A DNA stretch of 64,000 nucleotides. It comes from an uncultured Lachnospiraceae bacterium. GTDB taxonomy: Bacteria; Bacillota; Clostridia; Lachnospirales; Lachnospiraceae. Both the position numbers and the translations under genes were made by a program. Below the pieces are notes generated by a model, which saw nothing but the letters and a program-made list of their open reading frames with translations, did no database searches and had not been told where the DNA came from. The stretch lies in contig CAJTSB010000001.1 of the NCBI GenBank assembly GCA_910578825.1, positions 175,402 through 239,401 of the forward strand, in the 5' to 3' direction. Positions 26,912 through 34,366 of this stretch are shown here, piece after piece (the stretch's first letter is position 1; each line of letters opens with the position of its first letter).

Positions 26912-28720
26912 GTGCAGGCGATCATACTGGCAGCCGGAATGGGCAGAAGATTGAAGGGTTTAACGAAAAATAATACGAAATGCATGGTGAAGGTGAATGG
27001 GGTAACGTTGATTGAGCGTATGCTTGGCCAGATAGAAAAACGTCATTTATCAAGGATTGTCATTGTCGTCGGATACAAAGGCAAGGAGCTTATGGACTTC
27101 ATTGGCACTCTGGAAGTTCAGACTCCCATTGTATACGTGAATAACCCGGTTTACGACACCACAAATAATATTTACTCTCTTTTCCTTGCAAAAGAATTCC
27201 TGCGGCAGGACGATACCCTGCTTTTTGAGTCTGATCTGATATTTGACGATTCTGTTATTGACGAGTTGTTAGATGATCCGGGCGATACGCTGGCGCTGGT
27301 CGACAAGTATGAGAGCTGGATGGACGGAACCTGTATGAAACTGGGGGAGGACGACAGCATTGAGGCGTTCATTTCCAATAAAAATTTTAAATATAGCGAT
27401 GTAGGGAGCTATTATAAGACTGTTAATATATACAAGTTCAGCAAGGATTTTTCGGATTCCTGTTATATTCCATTTTTGGATGCATATACAACGGTGTTGG
27501 GAAACTGCTCTTACTATGAACAGGTATTGAAAGTTATTACCATGCTCGATGAGTCAAGGATTAAGGCAAAAAGGCTGGATGGCCAGCAATGGTATGAAAT
27601 TGATGATGTCCAGGATCTGGATATTGCTTCTACCATGTTTGCTCCCACCGAAGAGGAAAAGGTCTCCATGCTGCAGAAAAGGTATGGCGGATATTGGAGA
27701 TATCCGCATATGCTGGATTTCTGTTATTTGGTCAATCCGTATTTTCCGCCGCAGAAAATGTTGGACGAGATAGAGGCAAATTTCGGAAAGCTTTTGTCGC
27801 AGTATCCTTCCGGAATGACGGTGAATTCATTACTGGCGGCAAAGAATTTTGGCGTAGAGCCGGCCAATATACTGACGGGAAATGGAGCCTCGGAGCTGAT
27901 TAAACTGTTGTTGGATGGATGGAAAGGAAAAACGGGTTTTATTAAGCCGTCATTTGAAGAATATCCGAACCGTTATCCTGACAGAGAATCTATATTTTAT
28001 GTTCCAGACAATCAGAATTTTACATATACGGCTGATGATGTCATAGAATTTTTCAAAGACAAAGAAATAAAAAATCTGGCTGTGATTAATCCGGACAACC
28101 CTTCCGGAAATTATATTTGCAAAGCGGATATGCTGAAATTAGTGTGTTGGACAAAGAGCAGTCATATAAATCTTATTATAGACGAATCTTTTGTGGATTT
28201 TGCGAATGAAGAAGGCAGTTTGATTTATCAGGATGTGTTGGATGAAAATCCCCATCTGTGCGTGGTGAAAAGTATTTCCAAATGCTACGGCGTGCCAGGG
28301 TTGCGCCTGGGCGTTGCTGTTTCCGGTAATACCGGCCTGATTTCTGAACTTAAGAGGGAGGTTTCTATTTGGAACATAAATTCTTTTGCGGAATTCTATA
28401 TGCAGATTGAAGAGAAATATAAGGATGATTACGCGGAAGCGTTGGAGCGGTTGAAATATGAGCGCAATCGTTTTGCCGGGGAATTAGAGCGGATTTCCGG
28501 AATTCGCGTAATTCCTTCACAGGCGGATTATCTGATGGTGGAACTTACGAACGGCATGACTTCTAAGGAACTTACGAAGAGACTTTTGACGGACTATGAA
28601 TTGCTGATTAAGGATTTATCGCAAAAAATTCCGGATGGGCAGTTTGTGCGGCTGGCAATCAGGAATACGGAAGATAATAATGTGTTGCTGAACGCATTAA
28701 AGAATATATGTATATCATGA
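26912..28720 (+). CDS. Bifunctional LicC-like nucleotidyltransferase / PLP-dependent aminotransferase-fold enzyme
   Basis: 602 residues with a GTG start behind AAGGGAGACG. Residues 1-~235 are a sugar-phosphate/phosphocholine nucleotidyltransferase: MQAIILAAGMGRRLKGLT, KCMVKVNG, ESDLIFDD, WYEIDDVQD. Residues ~255-602 are a fold-type I PLP enzyme of the HisC/CobD group: TGNGASELIKLLLDGW, NPDNPSGNY, LIIDESFVDF, Schiff-base Lys457 in SISKCYGVPGLRLG, and a C-terminal RLAIRN arginine. LicC makes CDP-choline, and CobD relatives decarboxylate phospho-amino acids. A plausible reading is production and activation of a phospho-aminoalcohol for the LicD enzyme encoded next. The exact chemistry is inference. 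Confidence 0.82.
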   Translation: MQAIILAAGMGRRLKGLTKNNTKCMVKVNGVTLIERMLGQIEKRHLSRIVIVVGYKGKELMDFIGTLEVQTPIVYVNNPVYDTTNNIYSLFLAKEFLRQDDTLLFESDLIFDDSVIDELLDDPGDTLALVDKYESWMDGTCMKLGEDDSIEAFISNKNFKYSDVGSYYKTVNIYKFSKDFSDSCYIPFLDAYTTVLGNCSYYEQVLKVITMLDESRIKAKRLDGQQWYEIDDVQDLDIASTMFAPTEEEKVSMLQKRYGGYWRYPHMLDFCYLVNPYFPPQKMLDEIEANFGKLLSQYPSGMTVNSLLAAKNFGVEPANILTGNGASELIKLLLDGWKGKTGFIKPSFEEYPNRYPDRESIFYVPDNQNFTYTADDVIEFFKDKEIKNLAVINPDNPSGNYICKADMLKLVCWTKSSHINLIIDESFVDFANEEGSLIYQDVLDENPHLCVVKSISKCYGVPGLRLGVAVSGNTGLISELKREVSIWNINSFAEFYMQIEEKYKDDYAEALERLKYERNRFAGELERISGIRVIPSQADYLMVELTNGMTSKELTKRLLTDYELLIKDLSQKIPDGQFVRLAIRNTEDNNVLLNALKNICIS

Positions 28721-28736
28721 CAGGTGGTGGATATCT

Positions 28737-29606
28737 ATGCAGTTAGAAAAAACATTTTTTGAGCGAGAAGTTCGCAGTGGATATGAGGTCTCGGAAAAAG
28801 TAAAGAAAATATGGGCGGTGGAATTAAATCTTCTGGAATATTTTGATAATTTATGCCGGGAATATCATCTGCGCTATTTTGCAGATTATGGAACTTTGCT
28901 TGGAGCTGTCCGGCATCAGGGGTTTATCCCATGGGATGACGATATTGATGTCGTCATGTTTCGGGATGATTATGAGAAATTAAAAACAATCGCACCGGAT
29001 GTTGTCTGTCAGCCTTATTTTTTTCAAAATGCCTATACGAATGACATGATAGGCGCGTTTTCCAAACTGAGGGACAGCCGGACGACGGCGATAGAGTTTC
29101 CAGATGCGTCGTCCGATTACAATCAGGGCATTTTTATTGATATATTTCCTTTGGACAGCGTGCCGGAAGGTGTCAGTACAGATTCGGTAGTCGGAGAGAT
29201 GCAGAGGGAAATATGGATGTCTGTGGTCAATCCGCAGGCATTTATGGAGATGATTGATGAAGGGCGCAAACCTGCTTTGGATGTTTCCATTTTTACAGAG
29301 CTGTTGAAACGACCGATTCGTGAACGTATCCAAATGCTGGAAGAGTTTAATGTTTCCTGGTTTGGAAAATTTGACAAAGTTCAGTTTGTCACAGATTTTG
29401 TATGGGATTATCCGGGATTGCCGCGGGAGTGGTATACAGATGTTGTCTATCTTCCTTTTGAAAATATAATGGTGCCAGCTCCAGCGGAATATGATCATAT
29501 TTTAAGACACCGTTACGGGGATTATATGACGCCGGTTCAGGGTGCGAGTCTTCATGAGGGACTCTTTTGGGATCCCGATGAACCTTATACAAAATACGTG
29601 AAATAA
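28737..29606 (+). CDS. LicD family phosphotransferase
   Basis: 289 residues with the diagnostic LicD signature FADYGTLLGAVRHQGFIPWD followed by DDDIDV (acidic metal-binding cluster, residues 67-71). The family transfers phosphocholine or related phospho-alcohols from CDP carriers to glycans. It lies 16 bp after the LicC/PLP fusion, which presumably supplies its activated donor. The C-terminal part HRYGDYMTPVQ is also typical (YGDYM..P). It is the last gene of the glycan island before the ribosomal cluster. Confidence 0.9.
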   Translation: MQLEKTFFEREVRSGYEVSEKVKKIWAVELNLLEYFDNLCREYHLRYFADYGTLLGAVRHQGFIPWDDDIDVVMFRDDYEKLKTIAPDVVCQPYFFQNAYTNDMIGAFSKLRDSRTTAIEFPDASSDYNQGIFIDIFPLDSVPEGVSTDSVVGEMQREIWMSVVNPQAFMEMIDEGRKPALDVSIFTELLKRPIRERIQMLEEFNVSWFGKFDKVQFVTDFVWDYPGLPREWYTDVVYLPFENIMVPAPAEYDHILRHRYGDYMTPVQGASLHEGLFWDPDEPYTKYVK

Positions 29607-29610
29607 ACTA

Positions 29611-29639
29611 TTGACGCGTCCCCTTGAGTATGCTATAGT
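29611..29639 (+). promoter_or_regulatory. Promoter of rpmG-secE-nusG-rplKA
   Basis: TTGACG at 29611-29616, 17-bp spacer, TATAGT at 29634-29639. Confidence 0.85.
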
Positions 29640-29705
29640 AAACTAGCGATGGAAGTAGGTCTTTTTTTTATGCCTAAAATTTAGAATTAAGTGGAGGTGG
29701 AAGTT

Positions 29706-29855
29706 GTGCGCACAAGAATTACATTGGCATGTACAGAATGTAAGCAACGTAATTACAACATGACCAAAGACAAGAAAACTCATCCCGACAGAATGGAAAC
29801 GAAGAAGTATTGCCGATTCTGCAGGACCCATACGTTACACAAAGAAACGAAGTAA
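29706..29855 (+). CDS. rpmG: 50S ribosomal protein L33
   Basis: 49 residues from a GTG start, matching L33 length. Two CxxC pairs (ACTEC near residue 9 and YCRFC near residue 36) identify the zinc-binding paralogue. The tail RTHTLHKETK is typical. The start follows GTGGAGGTGG. L33 sits at the edge of the large-subunit E site. It heads the secE-nusG-rplK-rplA unit, the usual Firmicute arrangement. Confidence 0.95.
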   Translation: MRTRITLACTECKQRNYNMTKDKKTHPDRMETKKYCRFCRTHTLHKETK

Positions 29856-29942
29856 TAAGGCAGAGCGTAGGAAGTGAAAGGTTGGACGATTGTTCACCAG
29901 CCCCTGTATGTCAGGCGCGCGAGTGCGCCATAGGAGGTAAAA

Positions 29943-30149
29943 ATGGCAGAGACAAAAACAGAAAAGGCTCCAAAAACGAGCTGGTTCACCGGTCTTAAGG
30001 CTGAATTTGACAAGATAATCTGGCCAGAAAAGAAATCACTTACCAGACAGACGATAGCAGTTATCGCTGTTTCGATTGTCCTGGGTCTCATCATTGCCGT
30101 AGTGGACGTATTCATTAAGTACGGCGTAGATGCCCTGGTAAATTTATAG
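29943..30149 (+). CDS. secE: Preprotein translocase subunit SecE
   Basis: 68 residues with the short Gram-positive SecE plan: a cytoplasmic amphipathic helix (WFTGLKAEFDKIIWPEKKSL, with the conserved W-P) and one membrane segment (IAVIAVSIVLGLIIAVVDVF). It is the clamp subunit of SecYEG in the membrane. A GGCGC-GCGAGT-GCGCC hairpin sits directly before its AGGAGG site. It is 16 bp from nusG. Confidence 0.95.
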   Translation: MAETKTEKAPKTSWFTGLKAEFDKIIWPEKKSLTRQTIAVIAVSIVLGLIIAVVDVFIKYGVDALVNL

Positions 30150-30165
30150 GAGGCGTAGGTGGTTT

Positions 30166-30681
30166 ATGGCAGAGGCAAACTGGTATGTAGTTCATACCTA
30201 TTCCGGTTATGAAAAGAAAGTTAAGGAGAACATTGAAAAGACAATCGAGAATCGGCACCTGGAAGACCAGATTTTGGAAGTGAGGGTTCCGATGCAGAGC
30301 GTTGTGGAAATGAAAAACGGCGTGAGAAAGACCGTTGAGAAGAAGATGTTTCCAGGCTATGTTCTTATTAATATGGTTATGAATGATGATATATGGTATG
30401 TGGTAAGAAATACCAGAGGTGTTACCGGGTTTGTCGGTCCGGGTTCCAAGCCGGTACCGCTCACTGAAGCTGAAATGAGACCATTGGGTATTCAGGTTGA
30501 CAATGTGGTTGTTGATTTTGAGGAAGGTGATTCCATCCGGGTAGTCGGAGGCGTCTGGAAAGATACCGTTGGCGTCATCCAGTCGATGAATCATGGCAAA
30601 CAGATGGTGACCATCAACGTTGACTTGTTCGGTCGTGAAACACCGGTAGAAATAAGTTTCACAGATATCAGAAAGTTATAA
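30166..30681 (+). CDS. nusG: Transcription termination/antitermination factor NusG
   Basis: 171 residues: NGN domain (NWYVVHTYSGYEKKVKENIE, then MFPGYVLI) and C-terminal KOW domain (GDSIRVVGGVWKDTVGVIQ, then VEISFTDIRKL). It binds RNA polymerase beta' clamp helices and couples transcription to translation and termination. The length is normal and it lies in the classic secE-nusG-rplK order. Confidence 0.97.
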   Translation: MAEANWYVVHTYSGYEKKVKENIEKTIENRHLEDQILEVRVPMQSVVEMKNGVRKTVEKKMFPGYVLINMVMNDDIWYVVRNTRGVTGFVGPGSKPVPLTEAEMRPLGIQVDNVVVDFEEGDSIRVVGGVWKDTVGVIQSMNHGKQMVTINVDLFGRETPVEISFTDIRKL

Positions 30682-30744
30682 GATGCGTTTGTTACAGGAA
30701 ATGTAAAATTACTGTACAGCAAATATTTAAGGAGGATTTTCCAA

Positions 30745-31170
30745 ATGGCAAAGAAAGTAGAAGGATATATTAAATTACAAATTCCTGCCGGAAAGGCTAC
30801 ACCGGCACCACCAGTTGGACCGGCTCTTGGACAGCATGGCGTAAACATCGTTGAATTTACCAAGCAGTTCAATGCAAAGACAGCCGATCAGGGAGATTTA
30901 ATTATTCCGGTAGTAATTACCGTGTATGCAGACAGAAGTTTTAGTTTTATCACAAAGACCCCGCCTGCTGCTGTTTTGATTAAGAAGGCATGTAACATCA
31001 AATCCGGTTCTGGCGTACCGAATAAGACGAAGGTAGCAACGATTCCGAAGGCAAAGATTCAGGAAATTGCAGAACTGAAAATGAAAGATTTGAATGCCGG
31101 TTCCTTGGAAGCGGCTATGAGCATGATAGCAGGAACAGCAAGAAGTATGGGTGTTGAAGTCGGAGAATAG
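30745..31170 (+). CDS. rplK: 50S ribosomal protein L11
   Basis: 141 residues. The start KVEGYIKLQIPAGKATPAPP and the GQHGVNIVEFTKQFN loop are standard L11, including the proline-rich thiopeptide-binding region. It binds 23S rRNA in the GTPase-associated centre. AAGGAGG lies 8 bp upstream. Confidence 0.98.
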   Translation: MAKKVEGYIKLQIPAGKATPAPPVGPALGQHGVNIVEFTKQFNAKTADQGDLIIPVVITVYADRSFSFITKTPPAAVLIKKACNIKSGSGVPNKTKVATIPKAKIQEIAELKMKDLNAGSLEAAMSMIAGTARSMGVEVGE

Positions 31171-31235
31171 ACACCCGGCACTGAGCGAAACGTGGGAGGG
31201 ACAACTCCCGATATTACCACCAGGAGGTTATCAGA

Positions 31236-31928
31236 ATGAAACGAGGAAAGAAATATTTAGAGGCTGCAAAGGCAATCGACAGAGCAGTGCAGTATGATAC
31301 AGAAGAGGCAATCAGCCTTGTGAAAAAGGCTGCAGTTGCTAAATTTGATGAAACAATCGAAGCTCATATCAGAACCGGTTGTGACGGACGTCACGCAGAA
31401 CAGCAGATTCGTGGAGCAGTAGTGCTGCCGCACGGAACCGGAAGAAGCGTTCGTGTTTTGGTTTTTGCAAAGGGTGAGAAAGTAGACGAAGCAATGGCGG
31501 CAGGCGCTGACCATGTTGGTGGAGAAGAACTGATTCCGAAGATTCAGAATGACGGATGGCTGGATTTTGACGTAGTCGTTGCTACTCCGGACATGATGGG
31601 TGTTGTTGGTCGTCTGGGACGTGTACTTGGACCGAAGGGTCTGATGCCGAACCCAAAAGCAGGAACCGTTACCATGGATGTTACCAAGGCAGTAAACGAT
31701 ATCAAAGCCGGTAAGATTGAGTACAGATTAGATAAGACCAATATTATCCATGTGCCAATTGGAAAAGCATCTTTTACAGAAGAACAATTAGCGGACAACT
31801 TCCAGACCCTTATGGATGCCATCATTAAGGCAAGACCTTCCGCAGTGAAAGGACAGTACCTGAGAAGCGTTACTCTGACGCCTACCATGGGACCGGGCGT
31901 TAAGATTAACACTGCGAAACTTGTTTAA
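31236..31928 (+). CDS. rplA: 50S ribosomal protein L1
   Basis: 230 residues, normal for L1. Conserved GRVLGPKGLMPNPKAGTVT and the N-terminal RGKKYLEAAKAIDR are visible. It forms the mobile L1 stalk at the E site and in many bacteria represses its own operon. A small GGGAG-loop-CTCCC hairpin lies just upstream of AGGAGG. It is the last gene before the rplJ promoter. Confidence 0.98.
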   Translation: MKRGKKYLEAAKAIDRAVQYDTEEAISLVKKAAVAKFDETIEAHIRTGCDGRHAEQQIRGAVVLPHGTGRSVRVLVFAKGEKVDEAMAAGADHVGGEELIPKIQNDGWLDFDVVVATPDMMGVVGRLGRVLGPKGLMPNPKAGTVTMDVTKAVNDIKAGKIEYRLDKTNIIHVPIGKASFTEEQLADNFQTLMDAIIKARPSAVKGQYLRSVTLTPTMGPGVKINTAKLV

Positions 31929-31936
31929 ATTCAATG

Positions 31937-31965
31937 TTGACATCTGAAATAGACAATGTTATACT
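31937..31965 (+). promoter_or_regulatory. Promoter of rplJL
   Basis: TTGACA at 31937-31942, 17-bp spacer, TATACT at 31960-31965: a near-consensus promoter directly after rplA. Confidence 0.88.
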
Positions 31966-31971
31966 ATACAG

Positions 31972-32106
31972 GAATTTTGCCGAAGACAGCAGGTGCCGCA
32001 AGGCGTAACATGTTGGCCTGCCGAGGAGATAAGCCGGATGATTTTATCTGGCGCGAAGAATGAGTTTTTAAGCCTCTTTGTCTCTCGGACAAAGGGGCTT
32101 TTTATA
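31972..32106 (+). ncRNA. Ribosomal protein L10 leader
   Basis: The transcribed leader contains the conserved CCGAAGACAGCAGGTG...CTGCCGAGG pattern of the L10(L12)4-binding kink-turn RNA, followed by a GCCGG...CTGGC stem and an intrinsic terminator. In Firmicutes this element lets excess L10-L12 complex shut down rplJL by attenuation. Confidence 0.88.
32071..32106 (+). terminator. Attenuator at the end of the L10 leader
   Basis: AGCCTCTTTGTC (32071-32082), loop TCTCG, GACAAAGGGGCT (32088-32099), then TTTTTA. It lies before rplJ with no other promoter seen, so it is a regulated terminator. Confidence 0.88.
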
Positions 32107-32149
32107 CCATAGGAAATTGCAGTGCATTTCCTGTGATGTAAAAATAATT

Positions 32150-32167
32150 ATGCGGACTTGTCCGCAT
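32150..32167. repeat. Perfect mini-hairpin between L10 attenuator and rplJ
   Basis: ATGCGGAC, 2-nt loop TT, GTCCGCAT. It is nearly the same sequence as the hairpin at 24503-24516, so it belongs to a repeated palindrome type of this genome. A second hairpin AGGAAAT...ATTTCCT lies just before it (32111-32132). Confidence 0.72.
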
Positions 32168-32199
32168 TGATTATAAAAAAATAAGGAGGTGCACGATTC

Positions 32200-32733
32200 G
32201 TGGCAAAAGTAGAATTAAAGCAGCCTATTGTACAGGAAATTGCAGATCAGATCAAAGATGCACAGTCTGTTGTATTGGTAGACTATCGCGGATTGACTGT
32301 AGAAGAAGATACACAATTGCGCAAGCAGTTGAGAGAAGCCGGCATTACTTATAAAGTTTATAAGAATACCCTGATGAATTTCGCGTTCAAGGGAACAGAC
32401 TTCGAAAGCATGTCTTCTTTGCTGGAAGGACCTAATGCAATCGCTATTTCCAAAGAAGATGCGACTGCACCGGCAAGAATTCTTGCCAAGTTTGCTAAAA
32501 CAGCAGATGCATTAGAGTTAAAAGCAGGTGTTGTAGAAGGAACATTTTATGACGCTGCTGGAATTAAGGCAATCGCCAGCGTTCCGTCCAGAGAAGAATT
32601 GCTTTCCAAATTCCTTGGAAGCATTCAGTCTCCGATTACCAATCTGGCACGTGTTCTTAACCAGATTGCCGAGCAGGGTGGCGGAGCAGCTGAAGCAGCG
32701 CCAGCCGCTGATGCAGAGACCGAAAGCAACTAG
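32200..32733 (+). CDS. rplJ: 50S ribosomal protein L10
   Basis: 177 residues from a GTG start behind AAGGAGGTGCACG. The N-terminal RNA-binding domain (VLVDYRGLTVEEDTQLRKQL, YKVYKNTLMNFA) and the C-terminal helix that carries L7/L12 dimers are present. The end is Ala/Glu-rich (EAAPAADAETESN). It is the base of the stalk and is controlled by its leader. The stop codon lies inside the first copy of a 57-bp repeat. Confidence 0.97.
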   Translation: MAKVELKQPIVQEIADQIKDAQSVVLVDYRGLTVEEDTQLRKQLREAGITYKVYKNTLMNFAFKGTDFESMSSLLEGPNAIAISKEDATAPARILAKFAKTADALELKAGVVEGTFYDAAGIKAIASVPSREELLSKFLGSIQSPITNLARVLNQIAEQGGGAAEAAPAADAETESN

Positions 32734-32785
32734 CGATTGGCAAGCCGAAGGCGCGGACAGAGCGTGTTGCGAGGTCGTTCTGTGA
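32729..32785 (+). repeat. 57-bp direct repeat, copy 1
   Basis: Starts ACTAGCGATTGGCAAGCCGA and ends CGAGGTCGTTCTGTGA. It matches copy 2 except for two adjacent bases (CG versus TA) and overlaps the rplJ stop codon (TAG 32731-32733). Confidence 0.9.
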
Positions 32786-32847
32786 GATTAGTGAAACCGA
32801 GCGTTAGCGAAGGTTGAGGTTAGCGAACAGAACTTCCTCTTGAAAAT

Positions 32848-32904
32848 ACTAGCGATTGGCAAGCCGAAGGCGTAGACAGAGCGTGTTGCGAGGTCGTTCT
32901 GTGA
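32848..32904 (+). repeat. 57-bp direct repeat, copy 2
   Basis: Second copy, 119 bp after the first start. The rest of the rplJ-rplL spacer holds related AGCGA/TTAGCGAA words and a GATACTCT...AGAGTATC hairpin (32950-32976). No open frame or promoter is evident. Confidence 0.9.
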
Positions 32905-33029
32905 CGCATTGAACACTTAGTGAGTCTTAACGAGCTTAGTGTGAAAGCGGATACTCTGAATGGAGTGAAGAGTATCATCCTTAGATGTATTTAAATGAAA
33001 ATATAAAAACAAAATGGAGGTAAACAATA

Positions 33030-33407
33030 ATGGCAAAGTTAACAACAGCAGAATTTATTGAAGCGATTAAAGAGTTAAGCGTATTAGAGTTAAATGAGTT
33101 AGTAAAAGCATGTGAAGAGGAATTCGGCGTATCTGCAGCAGCAGGCGTTGTAGTTGCAGCAGCAGGCGGAGACGGAGCAGCAGCAGGCGAAGAGAAGAGC
33201 GAGTTTGATGTTGAGCTGACAGAAGTTGGACCGAACAAGGTTAAGGTTATCAAAGTTGTCCGCGAAGTAACTGGATTAGGCCTGAAAGAAGCAAAAGAAG
33301 TAGTTGACGGAGCACCTAAGGTTGTTAAGGAAGGCGCTGAGAAGGCTGAAGCTGAAGACATCAAGACCAAGTTAGAGGCAGAAGGAGCAAAAGTAACGTT
33401 AAAATAA
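33030..33407 (+). CDS. rplL: 50S ribosomal protein L7/L12
   Basis: 125 residues: the N-terminal dimerisation helices (TAEFIEAIKELSVLELNELV), an Ala/Gly-rich hinge (AAAGVVVAAAGGDGAAAGE) and the C-terminal factor-binding domain (DVELTEVGPNKVKVIKVVRE, GLGLKEAKEVVDGAP). It forms the stalk that recruits translational GTPases. AAATGGAGG precedes the start. Confidence 0.98.
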   Translation: MAKLTTAEFIEAIKELSVLELNELVKACEEEFGVSAAAGVVVAAAGGDGAAAGEEKSEFDVELTEVGPNKVKVIKVVREVTGLGLKEAKEVVDGAPKVVKEGAEKAEAEDIKTKLEAEGAKVTLK

Positions 33408-33431
33408 GCGCGATTCAGCGGATTGAGAATA

Positions 33432-33487
33432 AAAAACAGGGAGTCAGTTCCATGCTTGCATGGGAGACTGGCTCCCTGTTTTTTTAT
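33432..33487 (+). terminator. Intrinsic terminator after rplL
   Basis: Long stem with A-run, ACAGGGAGTCAGTTCC, loop ATGCTTGCAT, GGGAGACTGGCTCCCTGT and seven T. It separates rplJL from rpoBC, which here has its own promoter. Confidence 0.93.
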
Positions 33488-33492
33488 TTGAA

Positions 33493-33700
33493 AGCGCAAC
33501 GCGTGTTCCTTGAATTCATGGAATTCAAGGAACTAATCCGCTGAATGGTGAGGATAAAGATTTTATTATAGCTATAGGGCGAAAGCCCGCGTGCCCATAA
33601 AAGCGGTTGAGCTTTTATGGGAGGCGCGTCTCAAACTAAAAGAAGATGAGCTTTTATGGGAGGCGCGTCTCAACCTAAAAGCGCAATGCGTGTTCCATAT
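33493..33700. repeat. Hairpin and tandem-repeat cluster downstream of rplL
   Basis: Holds a perfect 13-bp stem with ATG loop (33505-33533), a GGGC-GAAA-GCCC tetraloop hairpin (33577-33588), an 11-bp stem CCCATAAAAGC...GCTTTTATGGG (33594-33621), and a 35-bp unit (33608-33642) repeated with one mismatch at 33647-33681. The word AAGCGCAA(C/T)GCGTGTTCC flanks the cluster on both sides (33492 and 33680). No coding sequence is seen. Confidence 0.8.
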
Positions 33701-33747
33701 GGCATTTTATTCCAGTAAAAATTTATAAAAATATGATAGATTTCTTT

Positions 33748-33776
33748 TTGCACATCCGTAATAATGAGTGTAATTA
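33748..33776 (+). promoter_or_regulatory. Possible promoter of the ECF sigma factor gene
   Basis: TTGCAC at 33748-33753, 17-bp spacer, TAATTA at 33771-33776. It fits the ATG at 33815 but would lie within the coding region if the ATG at 33764 were used. Confidence 0.45.
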
Positions 33777-33814
33777 CAAAACCAACCGCGCGGGTTTGGA
33801 AAAGAGGATGGTTT

Positions 33815-34366
33815 ATGAAGATTGGTGAGCACAATTATATTCAGCAATTACAACAGCATAATGAAAAAGCGCTTTTATATGTAATTGACGCATACGGCGG
33901 CCTGCTGAAGTCTGTGATTCGCAAACAGCTTTTCAGTTTGCCGGAGCGTCAGGAGGAGTGTCTGGATGATGTGCTTTTAAAGATCTGGCAGAATATTTCC
34001 GACTTTGATGAAAGCAAAAATTCGTTTAAAAATTGGGCAGCCGCCATTGCGAGGTATCGGGCAATTGATTATCTGAGGCAATATCAACGAGAGCTTACAA
34101 CGGTAGATATTGAAGATACTGTGATTGCCAGGGAAGACCACAGAATCGCGGCTATGATAGAGCAGGAAATTTCAGATGAAGTGGAAAAAATGCTGGATTC
34201 TTTAAAACCTGTGGATCGGGAATTGTTTATCAGGCTATATGTGGAAGAGCAATCCATGGAGGAGGTCAGCCGGGAGACTGGAATCAAAAAAGAAGTGATC
34301 TATAACCGATTGTCCAGAAGCAAACGGAAACTCCGCAGACAATACCGATTAGAAAGAGGTGTATGA
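33815..34366 (+). CDS. RNA polymerase ECF-type sigma factor
   Basis: 183 residues from the ATG at 33815, chosen because AAGAGG lies 7 bp upstream and because the family starts near here. An ATG at 33764 would add 17 residues with no similarity. Region 2 is visible (ECLDDVLLKIWQNISDFD, then FKNWAAAIARYRAIDYLRQY), and region 4 helix-turn-helix follows (LYVEEQSMEEVSRETG, EVIYNRLSRSKRKLR). It directs RNA polymerase to its own regulon, probably including this operon. Its stop overlaps the next start (ATGA), pairing it with a cognate membrane regulator. It splits the usual rplL-rpoB adjacency. Confidence 0.88.
   Translation: MKIGEHNYIQQLQQHNEKALLYVIDAYGGLLKSVIRKQLFSLPERQEECLDDVLLKIWQNISDFDESKNSFKNWAAAIARYRAIDYLRQYQRELTTVDIEDTVIAREDHRIAAMIEQEISDEVEKMLDSLKPVDRELFIRLYVEEQSMEEVSRETGIKKEVIYNRLSRSKRKLRRQYRLERGV

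Noticed and set aside
29856..29942. Possible tRNA between rpmG and secE
   Set aside because: A tRNA-Trp often lies here in Clostridia, but the 87-nt spacer lacks TTC-A, anticodon and acceptor pairing. It holds only a small GGCGC/GCGCC hairpin.
29810..29998. 62-codon plus-strand frame spanning the end of rpmG and start of secE
   Set aside because: It is out of frame with both well-supported genes and has no start signal.
33608..33681. Repeat pair as a CRISPR remnant
   Set aside because: Only two copies with 4-bp separation, internal palindromes and no cas genes. It is a tandem repeat, not repeat-spacer units.
33764..33814. Upstream ATG start for the ECF sigma factor
   Set aside because: It would overlap a likely promoter and lacks a binding site, and the added residues do not resemble sigma factors.
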